NCBI GenBank assembly: GCA_016713535.1
Contig: JADJOY010000001.1
Coordinates: 186,001 to 250,000 of the forward strand
Reading direction: 5' to 3'
Source: Deltaproteobacteria bacterium
Lineage (GTDB): Bacteria > JADJOY01
Length of the DNA: 64,000 nt
In this document: positions 30,486 through 39,889 of the stretch, in pieces
Layout: each line of letters starts with the position of its first letter
Position numbering within the stretch: position 1 is the first letter of the stretch
Made by a program: the position numbers and the translations under genes
Notes under the pieces: generated by a model
Told to the model about the DNA's origin: nothing
Database searches by the model: none
The model's input: only the letters and a program-made list of their open reading frames with translations

Positions 30486-32036
30486 TCAGGCGTCGCGGAA
30501 GAGCGTCGCGGAGGGGATCTCCCACGCGAAGGCACCGGCCTTGGCCGTGCCGAGGTCGGCGTGGGCCTCGGTGCTCGTCGTGCGCGGCGGCGGCGCGGTC
30601 TGCTGCTGGCGACGGCGATCTCCCTGGCGGCGCTCGATCGCCGGCACCAGGCTCGCGCGGGTCACGCGGTTGCGTCCCTCGGCCTTGGAGACGTAGAGCG
30701 CCTCGTCGGCGCGCGCCACCAGCGCCTGCGGGTTGTCGAGGTCGGGGGTGAAGGTCGCGACTCCCGCGCTCACGGTGACGCAGCCGAGCGCCGGATCCCA
30801 GTGGTCCTCGGGCGGAGGATCGGCGACCGCGGCGCGCAGCGCCTCGGCGTGCTCGGCGGCCTGCTCCTCGTCGAGGTCGGGGAGCATCACCACGAACTCC
30901 TCGCCGCCGTAGCGCGCCACCAGCGAGCCGGGCAGGGCGTGCCCGGCGAGGATCTCGGCGAGGCGCGTGAGCAGCCGGTCGCCCGCGATGTGGCCGTGCG
31001 AGTCGTTGTAGCGCTTGAAGGAGTCGACGTCGATCATGACGAGCGAGAGCGCCTCGCCGGTGCGCCGCACGCGGTTGAACTCGCCGCCCAGGCGGTCCTG
31101 GAACGCGGCATGGTTGAGGAGCCGCGTCATGCGGTCGGTGTCGGCGAGCTGGCGCGCGAGCACCATGCGCTTGGCGTTGTCGATGCTGAGCCCCGACACG
31201 TTCGCCCAGCACGACAGGATCCGCTGGTGATGGTTGGTGAGCCCCGAGAGCCCGCTCGCCACCAGGAGCCCGAGGCGCTCCTCGCCGACGTGGATCGGCG
31301 CCGCGATGTCGATCAGGAACGTGTCCCGGCCCGTGCGGATCCCCAGGGTCCCGGCGGCGCGGTGCTGGAACGGCCAGTCCTGGGCGCGTGACGCGGTGCG
31401 CTGGGTGAGGATCCAGGCCTGTGGCGCGACGTTCGTGGGGACGCGCGTGCCGAGCACGCTCTTGCGCTCGGCGCCACGGTGGACCTCGCCCACCAGCTTG
31501 AGCTCGGCGCCGCCCGGCTCGTCGAGGAAGAGCTGCACCGAGCTGGCGCCGAGCATCTCGGCCGTAGCGCCCACCACGATCTGGATCACCTCGTCGAGCT
31601 CGAGGGTCGAGTTGAGGCGCTGCACGTGCTCGGGGAAGTTGACGAAGAACGAGCGCAGCTCCTGATTACGGCGCTCGACCTCGAGGAAGCGCTCCATCTC
31701 CACCCAGTTGGGGCTGCCCGAGTCGACCCCGCCGCGCCCGGTGACGTAGCTCAAGAACCGCGCGCCCCACGTCGTGGGGACGTGCCGACGGTGGCTCGCG
31801 GCAGCGCGTGGCCGGCGCAGCACCACGAGCACCACCACCAGCAAAGCGACCAGGCACGCCGCCGCGCCGATCACGAGCTCGGGCCGGGCCGCGACCGGCG
31901 CCGGCACCCAGTCGGGGAGGCGCAGCTCGGCGGTGCCGGGCGCCGGCGGCGTCGCCGGAGCGGCCTGGCTGGTGCCCGGAGGCGACGTGGCCTTGAGGTC
32001 GGCCGAGCCTGGCGAGGAGCGGCGAGCAGCGTTCAT
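30486..32036 (-). CDS. GAF-GGDEF diguanylate cyclase, membrane-anchored
   Basis: 516 residues. One transmembrane helix (about 54-73), a GAF-like sensor domain (about 145-295) and a C-terminal GGDEF domain (about 300-480) with the active-site loop GGEEF at residues 377-381, so synthesis of cyclic di-GMP from two GTP is expected. The RxxD inhibitory site that normally precedes the loop is absent (HALPGSLVARYGGEEF), implying no product inhibition. The entry motif is DTDRMTRLLNHAAF instead of DxLTGLxNRR. ATG at 32036 is chosen because it directly precedes the plausible cytosolic N-terminus; an earlier in-frame start would add about 84 low-quality residues. The C-terminal 50 residues are disordered. 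Confidence 0.85.
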   Translation of the reverse strand: MNAARRSSPGSADLKATSPPGTSQAAPATPPAPGTAELRLPDWVPAPVAARPELVIGAAACLVALLVVVLVVLRRPRAAASHRRHVPTTWGARFLSYVTGRGGVDSGSPNWVEMERFLEVERRNQELRSFFVNFPEHVQRLNSTLELDEVIQIVVGATAEMLGASSVQLFLDEPGGAELKLVGEVHRGAERKSVLGTRVPTNVAPQAWILTQRTASRAQDWPFQHRAAGTLGIRTGRDTFLIDIAAPIHVGEERLGLLVASGLSGLTNHHQRILSCWANVSGLSIDNAKRMVLARQLADTDRMTRLLNHAAFQDRLGGEFNRVRRTGEALSLVMIDVDSFKRYNDSHGHIAGDRLLTRLAEILAGHALPGSLVARYGGEEFVVMLPDLDEEQAAEHAEALRAAVADPPPEDHWDPALGCVTVSAGVATFTPDLDNPQALVARADEALYVSKAEGRNRVTRASLVPAIERRQGDRRRQQQTAPPPRTTSTEAHADLGTAKAGAFAWEIPSATLFRDA

Positions 32037-32388
32037 CGAAGACGGAATCCCCCGCGGCTCTGGAAAGCATGAAACACGCCAGTCTCGTTTCGGGCCCAAC
32101 CGGCGAGAATCCTGGCGCTCTCGCCGAGGACCCGGCGCGGTCGGAGGAGCCACTGACAAAAGCCTGACGCGGGGGTGGGGACGAATCGGCGCTCGCGATG
32201 GGGAAGCCCGGCATCGCACGACTCCGCGCGGATGGCCGCCCCCCCGACGCGCGGCGATCCGGAAGCAGACGCTTTCAGAAAAAGTCACACTTCGCCAGCG
32301 AAAATATACACTACATGCCAGTGTAGATGGGTACAGAATGCTTACATGAACTCGCGAGAAGGCCGTCTGTCGTGGGGCGAAACGTGGC
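32037..32388. other. Intergenic region with an AT-rich operator-like palindrome
   Basis: 352 bases between the AraC-type regulator (ending at 32389) and the cyclase. Markedly AT-richer than its surroundings around 32270-32350, as expected of a promoter for the cyclase gene. Contains the inverted repeat at 32307-32325. No coding signal. Confidence 0.5.
32307..32325. promoter_or_regulatory. Inverted repeat, putative operator
   Basis: TACACT-acatgcc-AGTGTA, a perfect 6-bp inverted repeat with a 7-base spacer in the upstream region of the cyclase gene and downstream of the AraC-type regulator gene. The regulator binding it is unknown. Confidence 0.45.
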
Positions 32389-33420
32389 CTAGCGCCGCTG
32401 GGACCGTCGCGCGCGGCGGTGCGCGCCGGGGCTCGCGCCGGTCCAGCGCCGGAACGCGTGGGTGAAGGCGCTCAGCTCGGCGTAGCCCAGCAGCAGCGCG
32501 ACCTCGGTGAGATCGGTGTCGCCGCGCTCGAGGTACTCGAGCGCGAGCTGGCGACGTGTCCCCTGGACGAGGTCGCGGTAGACGAGCCCGCGCTCGGCGA
32601 GGCGGCGCTGGAGGGTCCGGGCGCTGAGCCCGAGGTCGGGGGCCACGTCCGCCAGCGACGGGTGGCCGTCGCAGAGCCGGCTCGCGACCTCGACCCGGAG
32701 CGCCGCGAGCCACGGCTCATCGCCCGGCTCGGCGCGCAGCACCTCCTGGAGGCGCCGCTCCACCACCGGCAAGAGCGAGCGATCGGCGTGGCGGACCTCG
32801 CGCGCCAGCACGCGGGCGTCGAAGTGGATCTCGTTGCCGCGGCGGCCGAAGTGGGGCTCGACGCCGAACAGTGCCACGTGCTCGGACACGTCCACGGGGC
32901 GCGGATGGACGAACGGCACCGCGCGCGGGTGCCAGTCGTCGGTGCCGGCGAGGCGCCGGAGCATCCGCACCATCACCAGGATCCCCCCCTCGTTCAGGTG
33001 CCTGGCATCCGCGCGCTCGGCGCCGCCCACCGCGCCGCGCAGGACCGCCTCGCCGCCGTGACGGACCAGCTCGAGGCGCACGCCGTGGGCGAGGCCGCCC
33101 ATGTAACGCACCAGGTTGGCGACCCCGATCGCCGCGGTGGGCGCGTTCAGCACCGCGTAGCTGAGCGGCCCGAGGCCCTCGAGATCGAAGTTCGCGCCGA
33201 GGTGGAGGCCGAACGCGGGATCGCCGAGGTCGTGGGCGGCGGCGTCGACGGTGGCGGCGAGGCGATCGACGTCGAGGAGGCGCTCGGGGTCGATCAGCTC
33301 GCCGGCGCGCAGCCCGGCGGCCGAGCGCACCTGCGCCGGGTTGCCGCCGGCCCCGGCCACGAACTGGAGCACGGCGGTGACGAGCTCGGCGCGGATGCGC
33401 GGCGACGGAACGCGTTCCAT
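32389..33420 (-). CDS. AraC-family transcriptional regulator with Arabinose_bd-type N-terminal domain
   Basis: 343 residues from ATG 33420. The N-terminal two thirds match the PF12625-type domain of OruR/ArgR-like AraC regulators (GLHLGANFDLEGLGPLSYAV, then VHPRPVDVSEHVALFG). The C-terminal HTH_18 is clear: SLADVAPDLGLSARTLQRRL as the first helix-turn-helix and TEVALLLGYAELSAFTHAFRRWTG as the second. An in-frame start 36 bases upstream would overlap the divergent promoter and has no site. The gene is divergent from the RND/MMPL transporter with only about 70 bases between starts, so it most likely controls that transporter and itself in response to a small hydrophobic ligand. Confidence 0.85.
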   Translation of the reverse strand: MERVPSPRIRAELVTAVLQFVAGAGGNPAQVRSAAGLRAGELIDPERLLDVDRLAATVDAAAHDLGDPAFGLHLGANFDLEGLGPLSYAVLNAPTAAIGVANLVRYMGGLAHGVRLELVRHGGEAVLRGAVGGAERADARHLNEGGILVMVRMLRRLAGTDDWHPRAVPFVHPRPVDVSEHVALFGVEPHFGRRGNEIHFDARVLAREVRHADRSLLPVVERRLQEVLRAEPGDEPWLAALRVEVASRLCDGHPSLADVAPDLGLSARTLQRRLAERGLVYRDLVQGTRRQLALEYLERGDTDLTEVALLLGYAELSAFTHAFRRWTGASPGAHRRARRSQRR

Positions 33421-33490
33421 GGCGTAAAGGATCAAGAAGTTGGCGCAAACGATCAAGCCCTATCGCCATGCGCCATCCAAGCTCCCGACC

Positions 33491-35948
33491 ATGAAGAACG
33501 CCGCCTCCTCGTCCGCCACGTCCGCGTCCCCCGCTTCATCCCCCGCCTCGCCCTCGACGTTCGACCGCGCGCTGCGCGCGTACGTGAGCTGGGTCACCCG
33601 CCACCCGTGGGTGGTGATCGCCGGCGTGGCGGCCGCCACGGTGCTGCTCGGCGCGGGCCTGCCCAAGATCTACCTGGCCAACGAGCGCAAGCTGCAGCTC
33701 CCCGGCAACGACCCGCTGGTCAAGATCGACGACCGCATCCTCGAGATCTTCGGCGGCGGGAAGTACACGCTGATCGGCGTCGAGGCGAAGCAAGGAGACG
33801 TGTTCCAGCCCGAGGTCCTGGCGATCGTGAAGAAGATCCTCCGACGGCGTCGCGGCCATCCCGGGCGTCGACCCCAGGACGTGATCAGCCTCACCGCCCG
33901 CAAGTCGAAGGCGATCGAGAACGGTGAGCCGGGCGAGCTGATCGTGAAGCGGCTGGTCGAGAAGCTCCCCACCAACGACGCCGAAGCCGAGGTGATCCGC
34001 AAGCGCGTCATGGGCCAGAAGCTCTTGCGCGGCTACCTGGTCTCCGACGACGGCAAGACCACCGCGGTGGCCGCCGACCTCGACGACCTCGACCCGCGCC
34101 CCGAGCTCGGCAATCAGATCCTGACCAAGCGCTTCGAGGAGGTGATCGCGCCGTACCGCCACTCGGAGAAGGTCAACGTCTACCTGTCCGGGTGGCCGAT
34201 CTTCCAGACCGCCCTCGACAAGTACACGATGGGCATCCTCCAGCTCCTCGGCGTCGCGGTGCTGGTGATCGGGCTCGTCCATCTCGAGGCGTTCCGCACC
34301 TTCCAGGCGATGGTGCTGCCGCTGGTCACGGCGGTGCTGAGCGTGACCTGGGCGATGGGCTTCCTCGGCTGGACGCGCTTCCCGCTCGACGCGTGGGCGT
34401 CGCTCGCGCCGTTCCTGATCCTCGCGGTCGCGGCCGGTCACGCGGTCCAGATCCTCAAGCGCTACTACGAGGAGTTCCGGCGCTGCGGCGAGAACGACGC
34501 GGCGGTGATCGAGAGCACCTCGCGGGTGGGCGGCGTGATGATCACCGCCGGGCTGATCGCCGCGGCGGGATTTCTCTCGCTCACGCTCTTCCCGATCCGC
34601 ACCGTGCAGGTGTTCGGCGTGCTCACCTCGTTCGGGATCCTGAGCGCGCTCGCCATCGAGATGACGTTCATCCCGGCGTGCCGCACGCTCTTGCCGGCGC
34701 CCAAGGTGGGCGAGGTCAAGGCCGAGAGCCACACCGGGCTGCTCGAGACCGTGCTCGAGCGGCTCGCCGCAGGGATCCTGGCGCGGCCCGCGGGAGCGCT
34801 GGCGGTGGCGGCGGTGGTGCTCGCGGTGGTGGTCTACGGCATCTCGCGGGTGGAGGTGGACAACTCGTTCCGCCGCGCCTACCCGGTGGACGAGCCCGTG
34901 TACGTCGACGACGAAGCGCTCTCCAAGAGCTTCGGCGGCACCAACACCATGAACATCCTGGTCGAGGGCGACCACGACGACGCCCTCCACGACCCGGCGG
35001 TCCTCCACGCCATGGAGGGGCTGCAGAAGATGCTGACGAGCATGCCGCACGTGGGGCGCTCGCAGTCGATCGTCGATTTCCTCGAGCAGATGAACGTCGC
35101 CATGAACGACGGCGACGAGGCGTTCCGGGTGATCCCCGAGTCGCGCGAGGCCGTCGCCCAGCTCTTCTTGCTACTCGGGGGACCCCGACGACTTCGACGG
35201 GTTCGTCGACGCGAACTATCGCAAGGCGGTGATCCGCGCCTACGCGAACGAGGACACCGCGAGCTTCACCGACACCCTCTTCGCGCGGGCGGACGAATAC
35301 GTCGCCAAGAGCTTTCCGCCCACCGTGAAGGTGAGCGTCGCCGGCGGCATGCTCGGCATCGGCAAGGCCATGAACGAGTCGGTGCTGCGCGAGAAGCTGC
35401 GCAACGCGATCGTGGTGTCCTCGATCATCTTCGTGGTGGCGTCGGTGGTGCTGCGCTCGCTCGCCGGGGGCGCGCTGGTGCTGACGCCGACCATCCTCGC
35501 GGCGCTCGTGAACATGGGGGTGATGGGGCTGGTGGGTACCTACCTCAACCTCGCCACCGCCACGATCACCGCGCTCACCATCTCGATCGGCGCCGACTAC
35601 TCGATCTACTTCCTGTTCCGCTTCCGCGAGGAGCACGCTCGTACCCTCGACGTGCGCGCCGCCACGCTCGCCACCATGCTCACCTCGGGGAAGGCGATCT
35701 TCTTCGTGGCGTCGGCGATCGGCTCGGGCTCGCTGGTGCTGTGCCTGTCGCGGCTCTCGTACGCGAAGCAGCTCGGCGGCTACGTGTCGCTCAGCATGGT
35801 GACCTCGGCGCTCGCCGCGGTCACGATCGTGCCGGCGTTCGTGATCCTGCGTCAGCCCGCGTTCCTGCGGCGTCAGAGCGCGCGCGCGAGCGCTCCCGAG
35901 GGCGGAACGGACGATGTCGTGGCGGGCACCGCCGAGCCCGAGGCTTGA
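33491..35948 (+). CDS. RND/MMPL superfamily exporter (frameshifted)
   Basis: About 819 residues after repair. Two repeats each with one N-terminal helix, a large periplasmic loop and a bundle of membrane helices: first MMPL core around LLGVAVLVIGLVHLEAF to AAGHAVQILKRYYEEF, second around IIFVVASVVLRSLAGGALVL to ISIGADYSIYFLFRFREEH, with the conserved GADYSI segment. Architecture fits HpnN/MmpL-like lipid or sterol-type exporters. The frame is broken at a G5 run (35177-35181), where the next sensible residues are GDPDDFDGFVDANYRKAV, and carries a compensated pair of shifts at about 33840 and 33882. Start chosen at ATG 33491; the N-terminus is a Ser/Ala/Pro-rich tail. Confidence 0.82.
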
Positions 35949-36009
35949 CGCGCGCGGGCGCGAACCCGCAACGGCCTCGGGCGCGGGCAGCCCGCGTTCC
36001 TGCCGCGGC

Positions 36010-38130
36010 TCAGTCCACGTAGCCGAGCGAGCGCAGCGCACGCTCGGCGTCGGGATCGAGGGTGAGCGCAGCCGCGCCCGCGGCGGTCCGAGCGTCGCCC
36101 CCCTCGCAGCCGGCGCCGCGCCGCCAGGCGGCGAGCGCGCCCTCGAGCCGCTCGACGTCGCCAGGGCGCGCGCTCGCCAGGTTGGTGAGCTCGGCGGGGT
36201 CGGCGTCGAGGTCGAAGAGCTGGCGCTCGCCGTCGCCGCGCGCGATGTACTTGAGCGCGCCGTCGTAGAGCGCTTTGTGGCCCGACTTCCGTGAGGCGGT
36301 GCTCGCGGCGTCCGCGTCCACCTTGCGCACCACGCCGATCATCTTCTCCATCGACTCGACCTCGGCGACCACCGGCCGCGGCTCGGGCACCTCGCCGAGG
36401 AGGTCGCGCGGGCCGCCCTCGGCGCCGTCGGCGCGTGGCGCCGGCACACCGGCCGCCGCGAGCAACGTGGGCACGATCTCCGCGGTCGAGACCGGCGTGC
36501 GCACCCGCATGCCCGCGGGCACGCGCCCGGGCTGGCGGACGATCAGCGGCACGCGCATGACCTCGTCGTGGACGGTCTGGCCGTGGCTGAACGTGTCGTG
36601 CTCGCCGATCGCCTCGCCGTGGTCGGAGGTGATGACGATCAGCGTGTCGGCGCCGAGCCCGCGGCGGTCGAGCTCGCGCGTGAACTCGCCGATCGCCGCG
36701 TCGGCGAACGCGAGCTCGCCGTCGTAGAGGGCCCCGTAGCGGCGGGTGTCCTCGCGCCGCAGCTCCTCGTGCTCGTGGACGAGCTGGAACGCGGTCTGCG
36801 GCGTGCGCAGCAGGTCGTCGACCGAGTCCGCCGGGTCGCGGAAGCGGTCGGTGACGCCCGGGTGGTAGGTGAGGCGGACGTGGGGTTCCATCAGGTTCAC
36901 GAACGCGAAGAACGGGCGCGGCTCCTCGCCCGCCGCGGCCTCGCCCCCGCTCGTGGCGCGGACCTCGTCGATCCACGCGAGCACCCGCGGTAGCGTCACG
37001 TCCGCGCCGCCGTGGACCTTGCCGCGCTTCCACTTGGCGAGCACCAGCTCGGCGGGGCGCTGGTAGATCGAGAGCGGCGCCGGACCCTCCGCGCGCCAGT
37101 GGTCCTCGAAGCGCTCGAAGCCGCGCGTCATGCCGGTGATGCTCGAGAAGAGCGGGTTGTTGCTGAAGCCGCCGGTGCGATAGCCGTGGCGGGCGAGGAT
37201 CTCGGGCAAGGTGGCGAGCCCGGCGCCGAGGAAGGGGCGGGTCGCGTCGGCGCCGTGGACGCACAGCGGAGCGCCGGTGAGGAGCGACGCGTGCGAGGGC
37301 ACGGTCCAGGCGCCCGGGGCGATGGCGCGCTCGAAGAGCAGGCCGCCGGCGGCGAGGCGGTCCATCTCGGGAGTGGTCGGCAGCCCGTAGCCATAGGACG
37401 AGAAGCGATCGGCGCGCGCGGTGTCGATCACCACCAGCACGAGGTTGGGCGGAGGCCGCGACGGCGTGCCCGGCGCCCCGAGCGCCGCGAGCTTGGGTAG
37501 CTCGCCGCGCGGCGCGAAGGCCGGCGGGATCGTCGCGAGCGCGAGCGCGACCCCGCCCACGAGCGCCAGCACCTTGCGCCACGGGGTGCGCTCGAGCACG
37601 AAGCTCGCAGGGCGGGAGGCGAGCAGGCGCGACACGAGGACCACCAGCAGGCGGTGAACGCCGTAGAGCACGGCGGCGCCCGCCAGCGTGGCGAGAAGCA
37701 CCAGCGCGGGTGTGCGCGACGAGCGCGCCAGCGCCGCGCCGAGGGCGAGCACGAACAGGCACACCAGCGCGAACAGGATCGTCAGCGCGTCGCGCGCCAC
37801 CTCGCTGCGCAGTGGCGCGCGCGGCGCTGCCGAGCGCGAGCGGAGCGTGCCCAGCACGGCACCGGCGGCGCCGAGCAGCGCCATGTTGACGAGCGGCGCG
37901 GTCAGGAAGATCGGCGTGACGCGCCACATCGGGCCGGGGCTCAGGAGCTCCGCGAACGCGCGCGTGCTGCGAGCCGCGGGGCTCGCGGGATCGAAGCGCC
38001 ACACCATCACGGCGTCGACGAGGCCGAGGAGCGCGCCGAGGAGCACGCCGCCGGACACGCTCGCCTGCAGGCGGGTGAGCGCGGGCGGAGCTGGGTCGGA
38101 CCGGGGTGACGGCAGGGGGGAGTTAGTCAT
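36010..38130 (-). CDS. Membrane sulfatase-like hydrolase (alkaline phosphatase superfamily)
   Basis: 706 residues. Four to five transmembrane helices occupy residues about 20-205, then a periplasmic sulfatase-fold domain begins at PPNLVLVVIDTARADRFSSYG. The nucleophile position, Cys or Ser in CxPxR sulfatases, is Thr in WTVPSHASLLTG, so formylglycine cannot form and the FGE pathway is not needed. Asp/His metal ligands are present (VIDTARAD, ITSDHGEAIGEHD). This TxPSH type includes phosphoethanolamine/phosphoglycerol transferases and related lipid hydrolases, so transfer or phosphodiesterase activity on envelope lipids is at least as likely as sulfate release. ATG start. Upstream lies an unusual repeat-rich region. 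Confidence 0.82.
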   Translation of the reverse strand: MTNSPLPSPRSDPAPPALTRLQASVSGGVLLGALLGLVDAVMVWRFDPASPAARSTRAFAELLSPGPMWRVTPIFLTAPLVNMALLGAAGAVLGTLRSRSAAPRAPLRSEVARDALTILFALVCLFVLALGAALARSSRTPALVLLATLAGAAVLYGVHRLLVVLVSRLLASRPASFVLERTPWRKVLALVGGVALALATIPPAFAPRGELPKLAALGAPGTPSRPPPNLVLVVIDTARADRFSSYGYGLPTTPEMDRLAAGGLLFERAIAPGAWTVPSHASLLTGAPLCVHGADATRPFLGAGLATLPEILARHGYRTGGFSNNPLFSSITGMTRGFERFEDHWRAEGPAPLSIYQRPAELVLAKWKRGKVHGGADVTLPRVLAWIDEVRATSGGEAAAGEEPRPFFAFVNLMEPHVRLTYHPGVTDRFRDPADSVDDLLRTPQTAFQLVHEHEELRREDTRRYGALYDGELAFADAAIGEFTRELDRRGLGADTLIVITSDHGEAIGEHDTFSHGQTVHDEVMRVPLIVRQPGRVPAGMRVRTPVSTAEIVPTLLAAAGVPAPRADGAEGGPRDLLGEVPEPRPVVAEVESMEKMIGVVRKVDADAASTASRKSGHKALYDGALKYIARGDGERQLFDLDADPAELTNLASARPGDVERLEGALAAWRRGAGCEGGDARTAAGAAALTLDPDAERALRSLGYVD

Positions 38131-38246
38131 CGTTTACTGGCGGCCGCGGGACGATATCGCAGCCTCACACGGTTAGATAGATGGCTGACCGGCCAACCGG
38201 TAGATCGGCTGTTGCAGTGGCGTCCGGCACCCCGCCCGGGCCCGTC

Positions 38247-38316
38247 TTGTAAAGCATCAGCTTTACAAAATCGTCTAGCTACTGCTTTACAGGATTTGTA
38301 CGGCTTAAGCTTTACA
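38247..38316. repeat. GCTTTACA iteron-like repeats
   Basis: TTGTAAAGC-atca-GCTTTACAA forms a 9-bp inverted repeat (38247-38268). GCTTTACA then recurs as direct repeats starting at 38260, 38284 and 38309, a spacing of 24-25 bases. Regular spacing on one DNA face suggests cooperative protein binding; an operator for the sulfatase-like gene or a mobile-element end are both possible. Confidence 0.65.
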
Positions 38317-38384
38317 GGCCGGTTTGCGCCGATTTTCCGCAGAAAACGGCGTTTCTGACCGCCTCAGAAGCCCTGAAACCGGCC
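38317..38384. other. Three-way-junction structured element
   Basis: Outer 9-bp stem GGCCGGTTT (38317-38325) pairs with AAACCGGCC (38376-38384). Inside are two hairpins: GCCG-a-TTTTC / GAAAACGGC (38328-38350, loop CGCA, one bulged A) and TTCTGA / TCAGAA (38353-38369, loop ccgcc). Nearly every base in 68 is paired. It could be a structured RNA on either strand, a terminator of the cupin unit, or a folded single-stranded DNA end. Confidence 0.6.
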
Positions 38385-38447
38385 ATCTTCCGGGGCTGTT
38401 CGGGGAAAATCCGCACGCGATCCGGGGACGCGCTCGGGGTGCGCTCG

Positions 38448-38921
38448 TCAGTAGCGCGAACCGTCCTTGCGGGAGAAGATCGGGCTGCCATCGGGGGCCT
38501 TGGTGTAGACGAGGTCGTCGTCGGGGTAGGTGGCGCCGTCGCGGGGATCGCGGTTGCTGATCTCGAGGTAGCGCGCCGGGCGGTGGCCACGGTTGACGAG
38601 CTGGTGGCCGTTCCCCGAGCCCGCCGGGAAGCCGGCGCACATCCCCGCGCCGAGGACCTGCTCCCCTTCGTCGGTGCGCAGCACCACCTCTCCCTCGACC
38701 ACGAACACGAGCTCGTCCTCGTGAGTGTGGTGGTGGCGCATCGAGGACTCCTTGCCGGGGAGGAGGGTGGTCAGGTTGACGCCGATCCGGGTCAGGCCGA
38801 GGGGGTCGCCGAGGGCGCGCTTCTCGCGCGGCAGGACCCGCGAGCGGTAGGGCTCGGGGTAGCCCGAGCTGTTGCGCGGCACGACGTCGGCGGGATCGAG
38901 GGCGGGAGGCTTCAGCGGCAT
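38448..38921 (-). CDS. Cupin-domain protein
   Basis: 157 residues, one conserved cupin barrel. Motif 1 is visible as MRHHHTHEDELVFVVEGEVVLRTDE in part (metal-binding His pair and Glu), motif 2 as GAGMCAGFPAGSGNGHQLVN with the last metal His. The C-terminus ends YLEISNRDPRDG... DDLVYTKAPDGS, typical of the cupins annotated as possible auxin-binding or mannose-isomerase-like proteins of unknown substrate. ATG with AGGAG six bases upstream; its start overlaps the end of the dienelactone-hydrolase gene by 10 bases, so the two are one transcription unit. Metal-dependent isomerase/dioxygenase or a simple sensor role remain open. Confidence 0.82.
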   Translation of the reverse strand: MPLKPPALDPADVVPRNSSGYPEPYRSRVLPREKRALGDPLGLTRIGVNLTTLLPGKESSMRHHHTHEDELVFVVEGEVVLRTDEGEQVLGAGMCAGFPAGSGNGHQLVNRGHRPARYLEISNRDPRDGATYPDDDLVYTKAPDGSPIFSRKDGSRY

Positions 38922-39777
38922 GGGATCTCCTGGTCGGGCTCTCGGGGGCCGAGGGCGCGAGCGTGCAACCGAAGCCGCAGAAACGCCAAGATCTCGTCGC
39001 GCGCCGCGCGGGTGGGCTCGCCCTCGGCGTCGACGAGGTGCGCGGTCACCACGCTGTGGGGCGAGGCGACGACCTCGGCGAAGAAGGGCGGCGGTGACGG
39101 GTGGGCCGCCGAGTCGGGCAGCACCCGCGCCACGAAGCGCTCGCCGAGGGCCGTGGAGTACGCGGCGAAACGCGCCGCCGTGCAGTGGCGGTCGCCGGCG
39201 AAGCGGTACGCGAGCACCGAGAGCCCGTCGCGCTCCAGGCGGGCGCGCGCCGCGGCGAGCTCCGCGGGTGGGCTCTCGAGCGCGCCCGGGTCGTCGAGGG
39301 GCAGCGACGGCTGGCACAGGACCGGCGCCAGCACCGCCGGTTCGAGGACCATCGTGAGCGCGAAGTTGCCGGTGAAGCACATGCCGATCGCGCCCACCCC
39401 GGGACCGCCGCACTCGGCGTGGGCGAGGCGGGCGAGGGCGCGCAGCCAGTTCGTCACCGGGCTCGAGCCCTGACCCGCGAAGGCGCGGAACTCGGCGCTC
39501 ACGCACGCGCGACGCACGGCCGCGAGCCCTTCGGCGGCGCGCGGGTAGGCGCCGTCCCGGCCGAAGAGCGAGGGGACGTACACGGTGAAGCCGGCGTCGC
39601 GGACCCAGCGCGCGAAGCGCGCCACGTCGGGCTCACGCCGGGCATCTCGGCGAGCACGATCACCACCGGGCCGGTGCCGGCGACGTGGACCGTCTTGGTC
39701 GCCTCGAGAAGCGCGACGGCGCGGTGCGCGAAGTCGTCGAGGGGGTCGTCGAGGTCGGATGTCGCCGGGGTGGTCAT
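38912..39777 (-). CDS. Dienelactone hydrolase family protein (frameshifted)
   Basis: About 289 residues after adding one base. Alpha/beta-hydrolase with the DLH nucleophile elbow GAIGMCFTGNFAL, where Cys is the nucleophile, and the late His in SAAHPSPPP. The N-terminal part (VHVAGTGPVVIVLAEMPGV) and the main part (VARFARWVRDAGFTVYVPSLFG) are in different frames, breaking near 39635. Family members open enol-lactones in aromatic degradation or act on other esters. ATG 39777; gene is divergent from a GlxA-type regulator whose promoter carries nested inverted repeats, so regulation by that neighbour is likely. Confidence 0.78.
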
Positions 39778-39853
39778 CGGGTCGCCTTTCGCCGCGCGCG
39801 CGGCCGAGGGAAGCCTTGGGCGAAGCTGGCCGCCCAGGGCGGCTCGCACCAGT

Positions 39854-39886
39854 GGCAAGACCGACGATCTTCGGTCTAGTCTTGCC
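39854..39886. promoter_or_regulatory. Nested inverted repeats in the divergent promoter
   Basis: GGCAAGAC (39854-39861) pairs with GTCTTGCC (39879-39886); within it AGACCGA (39858-39864) pairs with TCGGTCT (39871-39877). It ends three bases before the regulator's GTG start and 77 bases from the hydrolase ATG, an arrangement expected for autorepression. Confidence 0.6.
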
Positions 39887-39889
39887 AAC

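Larger units (their letters stand above)
38131..38447. other. Repeat-rich, AT-leaning intergenic region
   Basis: 317 bases upstream of the sulfatase-like gene and downstream of the cupin gene (both minus). Contains a short palindrome ACCGG-ccaa-CCGGT (38188-38201), an array of GCTTTACA repeats (38247-38316) and a structured three-stem element (38317-38384). The base composition is clearly lower in GC than flanking genes. Open frames crossing it lack coding character. Confidence 0.65.

Noticed and set aside
38305-38640. Open frame across the repeat region and cupin end
   Set aside because: It crosses the structured element and is out of frame with the clear cupin gene.
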